Position numbers and translations under genes: made by a program
Assembly: GCA_022828135.1 (NCBI GenBank)
Contig: JAJEJB010000025.1
Span: 1 to 62,239, forward strand
Direction of reading: 5' to 3'
DNA: 62,239 nucleotides
From: Acidimicrobiia bacterium
Lineage (GTDB): Bacteria > Actinomycetota > Acidimicrobiia > Acidimicrobiales > Aldehydirespiratoraceae
The notes under the pieces: model-generated
The model's input: the letters and a program-made list of their open reading frames with translations, nothing else
What the model was told of the DNA's origin: nothing
The model's database searches: none
In this document: positions 26,280 through 35,113 of the stretch, in pieces
Position numbering within the stretch: the stretch's first letter is position 1
Layout of the letters: each line of letters starts with the position of its first letter

Positions 26280-26975
26280 GTGTTCGTGAAGATCTGCGGG
26301 ACCACCAACGAGGACGACGCGCTGCTGGCCGTGGCCATGGGCGCCGACGCGGTGGGGTTCATATTCGCCCCGTCGCCCCGCCAGGTGTCCATGGACAGGG
26401 TCCGGGACATCGTGCGCCGGATGCCCAGCGACGTGCTCAGCGTGGGGGTGTTCCGCAACGAGCTGCCGGCCCGGGTGGTGGAGATCACCTCCAAGGCCCG
26501 CCTGGGCGCGGCCCAGCTCAGTGGCCATGAGTCGCCCGACGACACCGCCTGGGTGGCTGAGCGGGTGCCCGTCACCATCAAAGCCTTCCCGGCCGGCCAT
26601 GAGGGTCTGGCACGTCTGGCCGACTACGGCGCCGACGTGGTGATGCTCGACAACGAGCAGCCCGGCTCCGGCGAGGTGTTCGACTGGTCCCTGGCCGAGG
26701 GCGCGCCGCTGGCCGGCCACCGGCTGCTCCTGGCCGGCGGCCTCGACGCCGGCAATGTGGCCGCGGCCATCCGGCGGGTCCGGCCGTGGGGGGTGGACGT
26801 AGCCACCGGCGTGGAGAGCCAGCCGGGCCGCAAGGACCCGGCCCGGCTGAGGGCCTTCCTGAACGCGGCGAAGGAGGCCGGGGCCGCGACGGCCAGAGAG
26901 CAGGCCGAGTCGGCGGACGAGGTGCGCGGGCACCCGGCCGGACCCGGCCCCTACGACTGGGAGCAGGATCCGTGA
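26280..26975 (+). CDS. trpF: phosphoribosylanthranilate isomerase
   Basis: The 231-residue protein begins at GTG with [15 protein letters not shown]. The catalytic cysteine is in KICG and the partner aspartate is in the VMLDNEQPG region near residue 122. [16 protein letters not shown] near 165 is the phosphate-binding end of the barrel. The C-terminal 25 residues extend beyond the usual family length. Its stop overlaps the trpB GTG start. Confidence 0.95.
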   Translation: MFVKICGTTNEDDALLAVAMGADAVGFIFAPSPRQVSMDRVRDIVRRMPSDVLSVGVFRNELPARVVEITSKARLGAAQLSGHESPDDTAWVAERVPVTIKAFPAGHEGLARLADYGADVVMLDNEQPGSGEVFDWSLAEGAPLAGHRLLLAGGLDAGNVAAAIRRVRPWGVDVATGVESQPGRKDPARLRAFLNAAKEAGAATAREQAESADEVRGHPAGPGPYDWEQDP

Positions 26976-28159
26976 GCGAGACTGCGGGCTCAGCACCAGG
27001 CGAATTCATGGGCGAGCCCAGCGCCGACGGGCGGTTCGGCGACTTCGGCGGCATGTTCGTGCCCGAGCCCCTCGTGCCGGCCTGCCAGGAGCTCGACCGG
27101 GCCTTCCGCTCCGCCTGGGGCGACCCCGCCTTCCGGGACGAGCTCGACCGGCTGCTGCGCGATTATGCCGGACGGCCCTCGCCGATGACGGAGTGCCCCA
27201 ACCTCTCCAAGGAGCTGGGGGTACGCATCCTGCTGAAGCGCGAGGACCTCAACCACACCGGCAGCCACAAGATCAACAACGTGCTCGGCCAGGCCCTGCT
27301 GGCCCAGCGCATGGGCAAGACCAGCCTGGTGGCCGAGACCGGTGCAGGCCAGCACGGCGTGGCCACGGCCACCGCAGCCGCCCTGTTCGGCATGGACTGC
27401 GTGGTGTACATGGGCACCGTCGACATCGCCCGCCAGGAGTTGAACGTGTTCCGCATGCGCCTGCTGGGTACCGAGGTCCGGGCGGCCGAGACCGGATCGC
27501 GCACCCTCAAGGACGCGGTCAACGAGGCCATGCGCCACTGGGTGGCGGTGGCCGACACCACCCACTACTGCCTGGGCTCGGTGATGGGCCCGCACCCCTA
27601 CCCGTGGATGGTCCGCGAGTTCCAGCGAGTCGTCGGGGAGGAGGCCCGCTGCCAGTGCGCCGAGATCCTCGACGGCGGAGTGCCCGACGTCGTCACCGCC
27701 GCGGTCGGGGGCGGCTCCAACGCGGCCGGGATCTTCGCCGGCTTCGCCAACACCTCGGCCGAGCTCGTCGGGGTGGAGCCGGCCGGGGGCGCGGCCGTCG
27801 GCCGTTCCGTGCCGGGCATCGTCCACGGCTCCCGGTCGTACCTGATGCAGGACGAGTGGGGCCAGGTGCTGGAGGCCGAGTCGATCTCGGCCGGGCTCGA
27901 CTATCCCGGAGTCGGTCCGGAGCACTCCCACCTGGCCGCCACCGGCCGGGCGACCTACGAGCAGGTCTCCGACGCCGAGGTGATCGAGGCCTTCAGCCTG
28001 CTGTCGCGCACCGAGGGCATCATCCCCGCCCTGGAGTGCGCCCACGCCCTGGCCTGGGTGTCGCGGGCCCGCGCCGAGCTGGCCGGCCGCACCGTGCTGC
28101 TGAACCTCAGCGGCCGGGGTGACAAGGACGTCGACCAGATGATGGGCATCCTCGGGTGA
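26972..28159 (+). CDS. trpB: tryptophan synthase beta chain
   Basis: The 395-residue PLP enzyme joins indole and serine. It starts at GTG overlapping trpF (GTGA). [17 protein letters not shown] near residue 22, [16 protein letters not shown] with PLP-binding lysine K100, [12 protein letters not shown] and [10 protein letters not shown] are diagnostic. The HTGSHKINN form is the classical TrpB1 type. Confidence 0.97.
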   Translation: MSETAGSAPGEFMGEPSADGRFGDFGGMFVPEPLVPACQELDRAFRSAWGDPAFRDELDRLLRDYAGRPSPMTECPNLSKELGVRILLKREDLNHTGSHKINNVLGQALLAQRMGKTSLVAETGAGQHGVATATAAALFGMDCVVYMGTVDIARQELNVFRMRLLGTEVRAAETGSRTLKDAVNEAMRHWVAVADTTHYCLGSVMGPHPYPWMVREFQRVVGEEARCQCAEILDGGVPDVVTAAVGGGSNAAGIFAGFANTSAELVGVEPAGGAAVGRSVPGIVHGSRSYLMQDEWGQVLEAESISAGLDYPGVGPEHSHLAATGRATYEQVSDAEVIEAFSLLSRTEGIIPALECAHALAWVSRARAELAGRTVLLNLSGRGDKDVDQMMGILG

Positions 28160-28989
28160 CCGCGGCGAACAGCGCCACCGCACCTGGTGGGGCTGATGGT
28201 TGGGGGAGGCTCGAGGCCGCGCTCCGCGGCCGTCGCCGCGCCGGCGGGAAGTGTCTCGTGCCCTATCTCACCGGCGGTCTGGGCGACGACTGGCTGGAGA
28301 CGATCTGCGCGGTAGCCGGGGCCGGAGCCGACGCCATCGAGATCGGGGTGCCGTTCTCGGATCCGGTGATGGACGGCACGATCATCCAGCAGGCCAACGA
28401 CCGGGCCCTGTCCGAGGGCGCCACCCCCCAGTCGATCCTGGCCGCGGTGAGCGGGGCTGCGGCCGACATCGGCGTGCCCACCGCGGTGATGACCTACGTG
28501 AACATCGCCCACCACATGGGCTACGAGCGCTTCGCCTCCTCGCTGGCCACCGCCGGCGTCAGCGGCTGCATCCTGCCCGACCTGCCCCTGGAAGAGGTGG
28601 GGGAGTGGGCCGGCTGCGCAGATGCGGCCGGGGTGGAGACGGTGCTGCTGGCCGCGCCCACCGCTCCCGACGAGCGCCTGCCCAGGATCTGCGCCCGCTC
28701 CCGCGGCTTCGTGTACGGCGTGGGCCTGATGGGTATCACCGGGGTCCGCGAGGAGTTGGCCGCCAGCGCCACCCGCACTGCGGCCCGCCTGAAGGCGGTC
28801 ACCGACCGGCCGGTGCTCGTAGGAGTGGGGGTGGGAACGCCCGCGCAGGCAGCCGAGGTGTGCGAGGTGGCCGACGGGGCGGTGGTCGGCTCGGCCATCG
28901 TCACCCGGATGCTGGAAGGCGCCGGCCCAGAGGGGGTGGCCGCCCTAGTGGCCGAGTTCCGATCCGCCCTCGACGCGGCCCACAGCTGA
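28156..28989 (+). CDS. trpA: tryptophan synthase alpha chain
   Basis: The 277-residue TIM barrel releases indole from indole-3-glycerol phosphate. It starts at GTG overlapping the trpB stop. The catalytic glutamate lies in [16 protein letters not shown] near residue 60 and the aspartate in [10 protein letters not shown] near 140. [12 protein letters not shown] and [14 protein letters not shown] follow. It ends the trp run. Confidence 0.96.
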   Translation: MTAANSATAPGGADGWGRLEAALRGRRRAGGKCLVPYLTGGLGDDWLETICAVAGAGADAIEIGVPFSDPVMDGTIIQQANDRALSEGATPQSILAAVSGAAADIGVPTAVMTYVNIAHHMGYERFASSLATAGVSGCILPDLPLEEVGEWAGCADAAGVETVLLAAPTAPDERLPRICARSRGFVYGVGLMGITGVREELAASATRTAARLKAVTDRPVLVGVGVGTPAQAAEVCEVADGAVVGSAIVTRMLEGAGPEGVAALVAEFRSALDAAHS

Positions 28990-29002
28990 GCCACACTCAC
29001 CA

Positions 29003-29008
29003 TACGCT
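29003..29008 (+). promoter_or_regulatory. -10 hexamer (TACGCT) upstream of the disulfide oxidoreductase gene
   Basis: TACGCT ends 7 bases before an in-frame GTG at 29016. This would make the protein six codons longer than the ATG start at 29034 and leaderless. Confidence 0.4.
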
Positions 29009-29033
29009 CCAGCAGGTGACGCGCCGGGGGCGG

Positions 29034-30413
29034 ATGATGGACCACGACCTGATCGTGGTTGGCGGGGGAGCGGCCGGGCTGAGCGCGGTCCGGGCGGCAC
29101 GGTGGGCGGGCGCCGATGTGGCCCTAGTCACGGACTCGGCGCCGGGCGGCGACTGCACCTTCACCGGCTGCGTGCCGTCCAAGACGCTCCTGGCCGCGGC
29201 CCGCGACGGGCTGGGCTTCGCCGAGGCCATGGCCCGGGTGCGCTCGACCGTCGCGCATATCGCAGCCACCGAGTCGGCCCAAGTGCTGGAGGCCGAGGGA
29301 GTGACGGTCATCCAGGGTCGGGGCCGCCTCACCACCCACGACACGGTGGCGGTGGGGGAGCGGCGCATCACCGCGCCTCGCATCGTGCTGGCCACCGGCT
29401 CGAGGCCGGCGCTGCCCGACGACGTACCGGGCCTGACCGAGGCCCAACCCCTCACCAACGAGACCGTCTTCGACCTGACCGAGCCACCGGCCACGCTGGG
29501 CATCATCGGCGGCGGCCCCACAGGCTGCGAGCTGGCCCAAGCCTTGGCGCTCCTCGGAGTGGAGGTGACCCTGTTCGAGCAGGGACCGCAGCTCCTGCCC
29601 TCGGAGGACTCCGAGGCGGCCGCCCTGGTCTCCGAGGCTCTCGGGCAGCTCGGAGTGGCCATGCGGCTCGACACCCGGGTGGAGGCCGTCGAACCGGTTC
29701 CCGGTGGAGGTGTCGCGGTACGCATATTCTGTCGGGACGGTGCCGCTGACGGCGCTCATGTCATCTCCGAGCGACTGCTGGCCGCCACCGGGCGGGTGCC
29801 TGTGACCGACGGCCTAGGGCTGGACGAGATGAAGGTGAAGATCGACCCACGCGGCCACGTGGTCACCAACGACCGGATGATGACCTCGCTCAGGGGCGTC
29901 TTCGCGGCGGGTGATGTGACCGGACGGGCATTCCTGTCGCACGCGGCCGACGAGATGGGTCGGATCGCGGCGGGCAACGCCCTGGGCAGGGGACTGCGGG
30001 GCCGGTTCCGGGGCGACCTCGTGCCCAGGGTGGTGTTCACCGACCCCGAGGTGGCGTCGGTGGGCGCGACTCCGGCAGACGCGCCGGCGGGCAGCCGGGT
30101 GGCCTACCTGCCGCTGGCCGAGATGGACCGAGCCGTCACCGACGGCCGCACCGACGGCTTCATCGCCATCGTGGCCGGTCCCCGCCGCATGCTCCGCTAC
30201 ACCGGGGGTGGCCGCATCCTGGGCGCCACCATCGCCGCTCCCCGAGCTGGCGAGATGATCCAGGAGGTCGTGCTGGCCATGCGCACCCGGGCATTCACCG
30301 GTCGCCTGGCCCAGACCTCACACGCCTACCCGACCTGGTCGAACGGCGTGCAGAAAGCCTCAGCCCAGTTCTTCGGCAACGTCGAGGGCCGCCGGGCCCG
30401 CCGGATCGACTGA
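29034..30413 (+). CDS. pyridine nucleotide-disulfide oxidoreductase (dihydrolipoamide dehydrogenase/mercuric reductase-like)
   Basis: The 459-residue flavoprotein has an FAD loop (DLIVVGGGAAGLSA), a redox disulfide C41-x4-C46 (GGDCTFTGCVPSK), an NAD site (GIIGGGPTGCELAQ near 161) and a second FAD contact (GVFAAGDVTGRAF near 285). The C-terminal acid-base motif reads HAYPTWSN. The histidine is kept, but the glutamate of the HxxPTxxE dyad of dihydrolipoamide dehydrogenases is asparagine. It is therefore probably not a lipoamide dehydrogenase, and no lipoyl enzyme genes are adjacent. An in-frame GTG at 29016 fits a leaderless start and is an alternative. Confidence 0.88.
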   Translation: MMDHDLIVVGGGAAGLSAVRAARWAGADVALVTDSAPGGDCTFTGCVPSKTLLAAARDGLGFAEAMARVRSTVAHIAATESAQVLEAEGVTVIQGRGRLTTHDTVAVGERRITAPRIVLATGSRPALPDDVPGLTEAQPLTNETVFDLTEPPATLGIIGGGPTGCELAQALALLGVEVTLFEQGPQLLPSEDSEAAALVSEALGQLGVAMRLDTRVEAVEPVPGGGVAVRIFCRDGAADGAHVISERLLAATGRVPVTDGLGLDEMKVKIDPRGHVVTNDRMMTSLRGVFAAGDVTGRAFLSHAADEMGRIAAGNALGRGLRGRFRGDLVPRVVFTDPEVASVGATPADAPAGSRVAYLPLAEMDRAVTDGRTDGFIAIVAGPRRMLRYTGGGRILGATIAAPRAGEMIQEVVLAMRTRAFTGRLAQTSHAYPTWSNGVQKASAQFFGNVEGRRARRID

Positions 30414-30445
30414 ATGTTGCCGGACCGGGAAGGTCGAGTGCCCAG

Positions 30446-31195
30446 CTAGCTGGTGAGGCCTCCGTCGACGCTGAGGACGGCGCCGTGGATGCCGGGGCAG
30501 TCGTCGGAGGCCACGAAGGCGAACAGCGCGGCGATGTGCTCGGGCCCGCTCATCGGCTTGAACGCCATCATGCGGCGGATGAAGTGCCGGTCGGGGTCGG
30601 TAACCATCTTGAAGTTCTGGGTCATGGGGGTGTCCACCCCGCCGGGGGCGATGGCGTTGACCCGCACGTCGGTCTTGGCCAGCTCCATGGCCAGGGCCCT
30701 GGTCAACTGCACCACCGCGCCCTTGGTGGCGCAGTAGTGGGTCGTGTAGGCCAGTCCCTGGAGCCCGGCGTTGGAGGCGATGTTGACGATGTTGCCGCCC
30801 GAGGCCAGCAGGTGGGGGAGCGCGGCCTGGGTCAGGAAGAACATTCCCTTCACGTTCACGCCGAACATCCGGTCCCAGATCTCCTCGGTGATGTCCTCCA
30901 CCCGGTCCTGCCACGAGAGGCCGGCGATGTTGCCCAGCACATCTATGCACCCGAAGGTGTCCACGCAGCCGGCCGCGGCCTGCTTGCAGTCGGTCACGGA
31001 ACTCAGATCGCAGTGCTGGGTCTCCATCCGGCCGCCCGATCCGGCGACCTCTGAGGCGGTCTCGGCCAGGCCCTCGTCGTTCACGTCCACCCCGAACACC
31101 TGGGCCCCCTCGGCGGCGAGGCGGATGGACACCGCTCGTCCCATGCCCGAGGCCGCTCCGGTGATGAGGGCCACCTTGCCGTCGAACCGTCCCAT
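30446..31195 (-). CDS. short-chain dehydrogenase/reductase (SDR)
   Basis: The 249-residue protein starts at the ATG at 31195. It shows TGAASGMG near residue 13, NIAGL near 88, serine in NIASN and Y-x3-K in YCATK near 154, ending with SVDGGLTS. It is an NAD(P)-dependent alcohol/ketone oxidoreductase of unknown substrate. It is convergent with the flavin oxidoreductase at 29034. It is not a close paralog of the two SDRs in the Rieske cluster. Confidence 0.92.
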   Translation of the reverse strand: MGRFDGKVALITGAASGMGRAVSIRLAAEGAQVFGVDVNDEGLAETASEVAGSGGRMETQHCDLSSVTDCKQAAAGCVDTFGCIDVLGNIAGLSWQDRVEDITEEIWDRMFGVNVKGMFFLTQAALPHLLASGGNIVNIASNAGLQGLAYTTHYCATKGAVVQLTRALAMELAKTDVRVNAIAPGGVDTPMTQNFKMVTDPDRHFIRRMMAFKPMSGPEHIAALFAFVASDDCPGIHGAVLSVDGGLTS

Positions 31196-31307
31196 GGAAT
31201 CTCGCCCTTTCGCTGTCGGAGCCCTGTCCAGACGCGGAGGCTACTGGCCTGTCGGTTCGGGGCGAACGCGAACGGGTGAGAAGCGATTCGCGTCGTAGCG
31301 GTGCCAT

Positions 31308-31347
31308 TCCCGCTCTTGTTCGCTGCGCTCACGGGCCGCTCGGGCCA
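31308..31347. repeat. dispersed 40-bp intergenic repeat, copy 2
   Basis: Identical over 40 bases to 4636-4675. It lies 31 bases beyond the stop codon of the minus-strand AlkB gene, in the 180-base gap between it and the SDR gene. Confidence 0.9.
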
Positions 31348-31378
31348 CGGCCTCGCCCGTATGGACCGAATGCACCGC

Positions 31379-32020
31379 CTATCCGCTCGGCCTCTGGGTG
31401 CGGCGGAAGGTCACGCTCATGCGGGGCGGCGCGGCCGCGACCTTGGGTACCGAGTGCTCCCAGTTCTGCTGGCAGGCGCCGCCCATTACCAGCAGGTCCC
31501 CGGATGCCAGCGTGAACGACCGGCTGGGCCCGCCTCCGGCGGGACGCAGCAGGAACCGGCGAGGTCCTCCCAGCGAGACGATGGCCACCACGGCGTCGGC
31601 AGGGTCGACGCCGATCCGGTCGCTGTGCCAGGCCACCGAGTCATCGCCGCCGCGGTAGTAGTTCACCCAGGCTGAGTCACCGCGGGTTCCGTACCGGGTC
31701 GCCAGCGTCCCGGCCATGTCGGCGAGCAATGGGGGAGAGCCCGCCGAGTCGGGCCGGACCAGGGCGCCGAGCCGGGGCTCGTCGACCATCTGCCCGTACA
31801 TGGGACGCTTGGCTCGCGTCCAGCGCAGGCGGGTCGCCAGCTGCTCCAGCAGCTCGTCGCCGCCGCGCAGCCATCTCGACGAGGTGTCGATCCAGCTGCG
31901 GTCGTCCAGATGCAGCCGCTCGACCGACGCGGTCGGGTCGAGGGCGGGCGGGCCCTGAGCGAAGAGGTCGCCCTGGCGGGATCCCACCTCGGCTTGCGCT
32001 CCCGACCGCGAGATCCTCAC
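31379..32020 (-). CDS. alkB: AlkB-family 2-oxoglutarate/Fe(II) dioxygenase (alkylated nucleic acid repair)
   Basis: The 213-residue protein begins at GTG. Iron ligands H132-x-D134 (WHSDRIG) and H189 (EHSVPK) and the 2-oxoglutarate arginines R200/R206 (RMSVTFR) are all present, as is the conserved WVNYYRGGDDSVAWH stretch. AlkB enzymes remove methyl lesions from DNA or RNA by oxidation. An SOS-type palindrome sits 16 bases before the start and abuts the -10 box, so damage-inducible control is likely. The 14 bases between that palindrome and the upstream gene leave no room for another promoter. Confidence 0.92.
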   Translation of the reverse strand: MRISRSGAQAEVGSRQGDLFAQGPPALDPTASVERLHLDDRSWIDTSSRWLRGGDELLEQLATRLRWTRAKRPMYGQMVDEPRLGALVRPDSAGSPPLLADMAGTLATRYGTRGDSAWVNYYRGGDDSVAWHSDRIGVDPADAVVAIVSLGGPRRFLLRPAGGGPSRSFTLASGDLLVMGGACQQNWEHSVPKVAAAPPRMSVTFRRTQRPSG

Positions 32021-32028
32021 GGGCGATG

Positions 32029-32034
32029 ACTCTA
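32029..32034 (-). promoter_or_regulatory. -10 hexamer (TAGAGT) of the alkB gene
   Basis: TAGAGT on the minus strand ends 8 bases before the GTG start at 32020, giving a leaderless or nearly leaderless transcript. It partly overlaps the LexA-type palindrome. Confidence 0.5.
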
Positions 32035-32035
32035 G

Positions 32036-32049
32036 CGAACATGTGTTCG
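32036..32049. promoter_or_regulatory. LexA/SOS box (CGAACATGTGTTCG)
   Basis: The site is CGAAC-ATGT-GTTCG inside a longer palindrome with 9-base perfect arms, CTAGCGAAC (32032-32040) and GTTCGCTAG (32045-32053). It matches the actinobacterial/Gram-positive SOS box CGAACRNRYGTTCG at every position. It covers the region just upstream of the alkB -10 hexamer, where LexA would block RNA polymerase. Confidence 0.8.
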
Positions 32050-32066
32050 CTAGCCAATGGGTCGAA

Positions 32067-32615
32067 TCAGTTGTCGGCCGGATTGCGCGGGTAGAGGCGA
32101 AGCTGCCTCAGATCTCCCTGCTGGCGGGCGAACACCTGCCACCACAGCTCCTGGGGATCCTCCGCGAACGGATCGGACCCGTCGAGCTCGAGCACGAACC
32201 AGGCGTCCTCGGCCAGCTCGGCCTCAAGCTGTCCCGGCGCCCACGCCGCGTATCCGGCGAATATGCGCACTTCATCCAGCCCGCCGATCTCGCCGGGGTC
32301 GCGCTCCAGATCGACGGTGCCGATCCGTCCCATGACCTGGGACCAGTTCTCGTCGGCATCGTCGAGCGCCACCGACGCCAGCGCAATGACCGAGGACTGG
32401 CTCACCGGACCGCCGACGAACACCACGCGGGGCTTGCTCACCGCCGTCGCCCAGTCTCCAATGGCGCTGCTGACGGTCAATTCGCTGGGCCGGTTGAGCA
32501 CAACACCCAGCGCACCCTCACCACTGTGCTCGAGCATCATCAGCACGGTCTGGCGAAAATTGGGATCGGACAGACTCGGCGCAGCCACGAGAAGTTTCCC
32601 GCGGGTCGATTCCAT
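32067..32615 (-). CDS. YqgE/AlgH family protein (UPF0301)
   Basis: The 182-residue protein starts at the ATG at 32615. It has the family landmarks GKLLVAAPSLSDPNFRQTV at the N-terminus, GALGVVLNRPSEL near 36, FVGGPVSQ near 68, and IFAGYAAWAPGQLEAEL near 118. The biochemical role of the family is not established. It is divergent from thiD across 120 bases. Confidence 0.94.
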   Translation of the reverse strand: MESTRGKLLVAAPSLSDPNFRQTVLMMLEHSGEGALGVVLNRPSELTVSSAIGDWATAVSKPRVVFVGGPVSQSSVIALASVALDDADENWSQVMGRIGTVDLERDPGEIGGLDEVRIFAGYAAWAPGQLEAELAEDAWFVLELDGSDPFAEDPQELWWQVFARQQGDLRQLRLYPRNPADN

Positions 32616-32735
32616 TCGTGGGTCTTCCAGATAGCGGACGGATTGGGGAGCGGCACGGTGGCAACCCGGCGACCCCAAGCGATGGCGGTGTGGTGAGGTG
32701 GCTATGTGGCACGATCTAGGGTCGTGGTGTCGACC

Positions 32736-33524
32736 ATGCCGCCGGTGCTGCTCACGATAGCCGCTTCGGACCCCCTGGGGGGCGCGGGCGTGCAAGCCGA
32801 CCTGGCCACGTTTGCCGCCCTCGGGGTACACGGAGCCAGCGCGCTGACGGCGGTCACCGCGCAGTCGCTGACCGCCGTCACCGCAGTGGAGCCGGTCGAA
32901 GCCGGCCTGGTGGGCCGCCAGATCGACTCGGTGGCGTCCGAGCTGGGGGTCGCCGGAGCCAAGACCGGGCTGCTGCGCCGGCGCGAGGTGGTCGAGCTGG
33001 TGGCGGACAGGGTCGAGAGCGGCATCCTGCCCGCACCGGTGGTCGATCCGGTGATGGTGGACGGCAAGGGAGTGCCGTTCGTAGCCGGCGAAGTGGAGGA
33101 CGCCTACCGCCGGCGGCTGTTCCGGCTGGCCCGGGTGATCACGCCGAACCGGCGCGAGGCCGAGTTGCTGGCCGGCACGTCGCTGCCCGACCCTGAGGCC
33201 GTGCTGGAGTGCGCCGAGGCGTTCCGCGACCTCGGCTCCGACGCCGTCGTGGTGACCGGCGGCGGCTTCGACGGCCAGCCCGACGACGTGGTGATCACCG
33301 CGGCCGGTGAGGCCTGGGTCGAGCCCGGTCAACGGGTCCACACCGGCAACGTCCGAGGCAGCGGCTGCACCTTCTCGGCGGCGCTGGCGGCCGGTCTCGC
33401 CCTCGGTGCCGATCTGGAGCACGCCGTGGCCGCCGCAGGCCGCTTCGTGCGCTCAGCTATCGAGGCCTCCGCGGCTTGGTCGCTCGACGGCCCCGGACCG
33501 GTGTCCCACGCCCGGGGGCGGTAG
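32736..33524 (+). CDS. thiD: hydroxymethylpyrimidine/phosphomethylpyrimidine kinase
   Basis: The 262-residue ribokinase-fold enzyme phosphorylates HMP and HMP-P in thiamine synthesis. N-terminal LTIAASDPLGGAGVQADL, the middle VVDPVMVDGKGVPF and the C-terminal anion hole GNVRGSGCTFSAAL are diagnostic. Several in-frame starts exist (GTG 32706, 32724 and 32727, ATG 32736). I chose the ATG because it fits the family's short N-terminus and lies downstream of a TAGGGT -10 box at 32717-32722. Confidence 0.93.
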   Translation: MPPVLLTIAASDPLGGAGVQADLATFAALGVHGASALTAVTAQSLTAVTAVEPVEAGLVGRQIDSVASELGVAGAKTGLLRRREVVELVADRVESGILPAPVVDPVMVDGKGVPFVAGEVEDAYRRRLFRLARVITPNRREAELLAGTSLPDPEAVLECAEAFRDLGSDAVVVTGGGFDGQPDDVVITAAGEAWVEPGQRVHTGNVRGSGCTFSAALAAGLALGADLEHAVAAAGRFVRSAIEASAAWSLDGPGPVSHARGR

Positions 33525-33571
33525 GCCTTCTCAGTGATCCTGGGGCACTTCCCTCACAATCCCGTTTAGTT

Positions 33572-33582
33572 TACATAATGTA
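33572..33582. promoter_or_regulatory. AT-rich palindrome TACATAATGTA, possible operator
   Basis: An 11-base perfect palindrome in a short AT-rich island (33563-33590) inside an otherwise GC-rich gap. It lies about 90 bases before the next gene. The form suits a dimeric repressor or a promoter core; no specific regulator is recognised. Confidence 0.35.
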
Positions 33583-33670
33583 GATTTCCGGCGGTAAGAC
33601 GGTGCTCCGGATACCTCCAGCTCGGCCCCGGGGGGCGTTGCGACTGTGGAGACGTGTAGCTTTGTGGGCC

Positions 33671-35113
33671 GTGTCCCGGCGACTAGAGATCGAGCTGACC
33701 AGCCAGCGCCCCGACGGCACCTGGACGTGGCGGGCCGCCGGTGCACGCCAACCCAAGGGCGAGGTGAGCGGTGACCTGGTTCCGGACACTGCCTCAGTCG
33801 GCACGGTGCTCAAGGCAGAGGCCGACGGCGGACTCGACGGCCTCGAGATCGTCGCGGTGTCCGCGCCTCGGGTTCGCGCCGCGCCCTCTGATCGTCTCGA
33901 GTTGATCGGCGGCACAGACGGTCCTCCGGTGACGACCACGCTGGTCCGGAAGTCTCGACGCCACGACCGCGAGCGCGGGCGCAATCGCAGGGACGACCGC
34001 GACGACTCAGGCCGCCGCAGCCGCGGCCGCCGGGACGAGCGGGCAGACGGTGACGACCGCGACCGCAAGAAGCGCAAGCCTCGGCGGGCTGAGGGATCCA
34101 AGAGGGATTCCCGGTCGCACGATTCCGCCTCCGATGGCGACAAGAACCGCAGGCCGCAGCGTTCCGACCGCCGCGACCGGCGATCCGCCGACAAGCGCTC
34201 GAAGGAGGGCAGGAGGTCTGAGAGTCCCCCCCGGCCCAGGACCCCCAGCCTCAAGGCGAAGCGGGTCCATCGCCAGGCCGCATTGGGAGCCCTTCCCGAC
34301 AACCAGCAGCCGCTGGCTCGCGAGGTGCTGAGGGCCGGTGTGCCGGGCGTGCGCAAGTCCATCGAGCGAATGAATGCCAAGGCAGCCGCCGAGAAGCTCC
34401 CGCAGATCAAGTCGGAGCCGATCCTGGCGCTGGCCGAGCAGCTCGCGCCCGTGTTGAAGGCAGCCGAATGGCACGACCGGGCCGACGCAGCCCTGGCCGG
34501 AATCTCAAAGATCGACCTGCGAGACATCCGCTCCGTCATTGCCGCCGCCGATCGAGCGGCTCGAACCGACGAGACCAGGGCCCTCGCCGAGAGCCTGCGA
34601 GCCGGCCTGGCTCAGCGTCTGGAAGTGGATCATCGCCGGTGGTTGGACGAGTTGGCCGGCACCATCGGCGAGGGCCGCACCATCAGGGCGCTGCGCCTGA
34701 GTTCTCGCCCGCCCAGGGCGGGGACGCCGCTGCCCGTCGACATGGCCGAGCGACTCGCCAACATGGCGGCCGAGGACCTGAACCCCACCACCAACCAGCA
34801 GCGGTGGTCGACGGTGGTGGACTCGGTGGCCCTCTCCCCCGTCCGCACTCAGGTGATCCCGCTCGGCGCTCCGGAGAAGCCCTCCGAGGATCTGCTCGCC
34901 ACCGTCCGAAGGCTTGCCGACCGGGTCCCGCAGATCGCGGCTCTGTTCGGAATCGAGCCGCAGGCGCCGAGCCGGAGAGGACGCCGACCTCCCCCGCCGC
35001 CGCCTGAGCCGGAGGTCGACAAAGCGGCGGAGCAGCCCACCGACACGCCGACCCCGGACCCAGAAGCAACCACCGACACCGACACGCCGACCGGTCCGGA
35101 AGAGGCCGCATGA
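33671..35113 (+). CDS. hypothetical protein with Arg/Asp-rich disordered segment
   Basis: The 480-residue frame starts at GTG (VSRRLEIELTSQ). I do not recognise a named family. Residues 1-90 look like a small beta-rich domain (TWTWRAAGARQPKGEV, DTASVGTVLKAEADGGLDGLEIV). Residues 95-220 are a charged low-complexity tract of Arg/Asp/Lys/Ser. Residues 220-430 are mainly helical (ALGALPDNQQPLAREVLRAG, then DMAERLANMAAEDLNPTTNQ). The end is Pro/Glu/Thr-rich. The arginine-rich tract suggests nucleic-acid contact. It overlaps the crotonase gene by ATGA, so the two are co-translated. TAGCTT 9 bases upstream may be its -10 box. Confidence 0.7.
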   Translation: MSRRLEIELTSQRPDGTWTWRAAGARQPKGEVSGDLVPDTASVGTVLKAEADGGLDGLEIVAVSAPRVRAAPSDRLELIGGTDGPPVTTTLVRKSRRHDRERGRNRRDDRDDSGRRSRGRRDERADGDDRDRKKRKPRRAEGSKRDSRSHDSASDGDKNRRPQRSDRRDRRSADKRSKEGRRSESPPRPRTPSLKAKRVHRQAALGALPDNQQPLAREVLRAGVPGVRKSIERMNAKAAAEKLPQIKSEPILALAEQLAPVLKAAEWHDRADAALAGISKIDLRDIRSVIAAADRAARTDETRALAESLRAGLAQRLEVDHRRWLDELAGTIGEGRTIRALRLSSRPPRAGTPLPVDMAERLANMAAEDLNPTTNQQRWSTVVDSVALSPVRTQVIPLGAPEKPSEDLLATVRRLADRVPQIAALFGIEPQAPSRRGRRPPPPPPEPEVDKAAEQPTDTPTPDPEATTDTDTPTGPEEAA

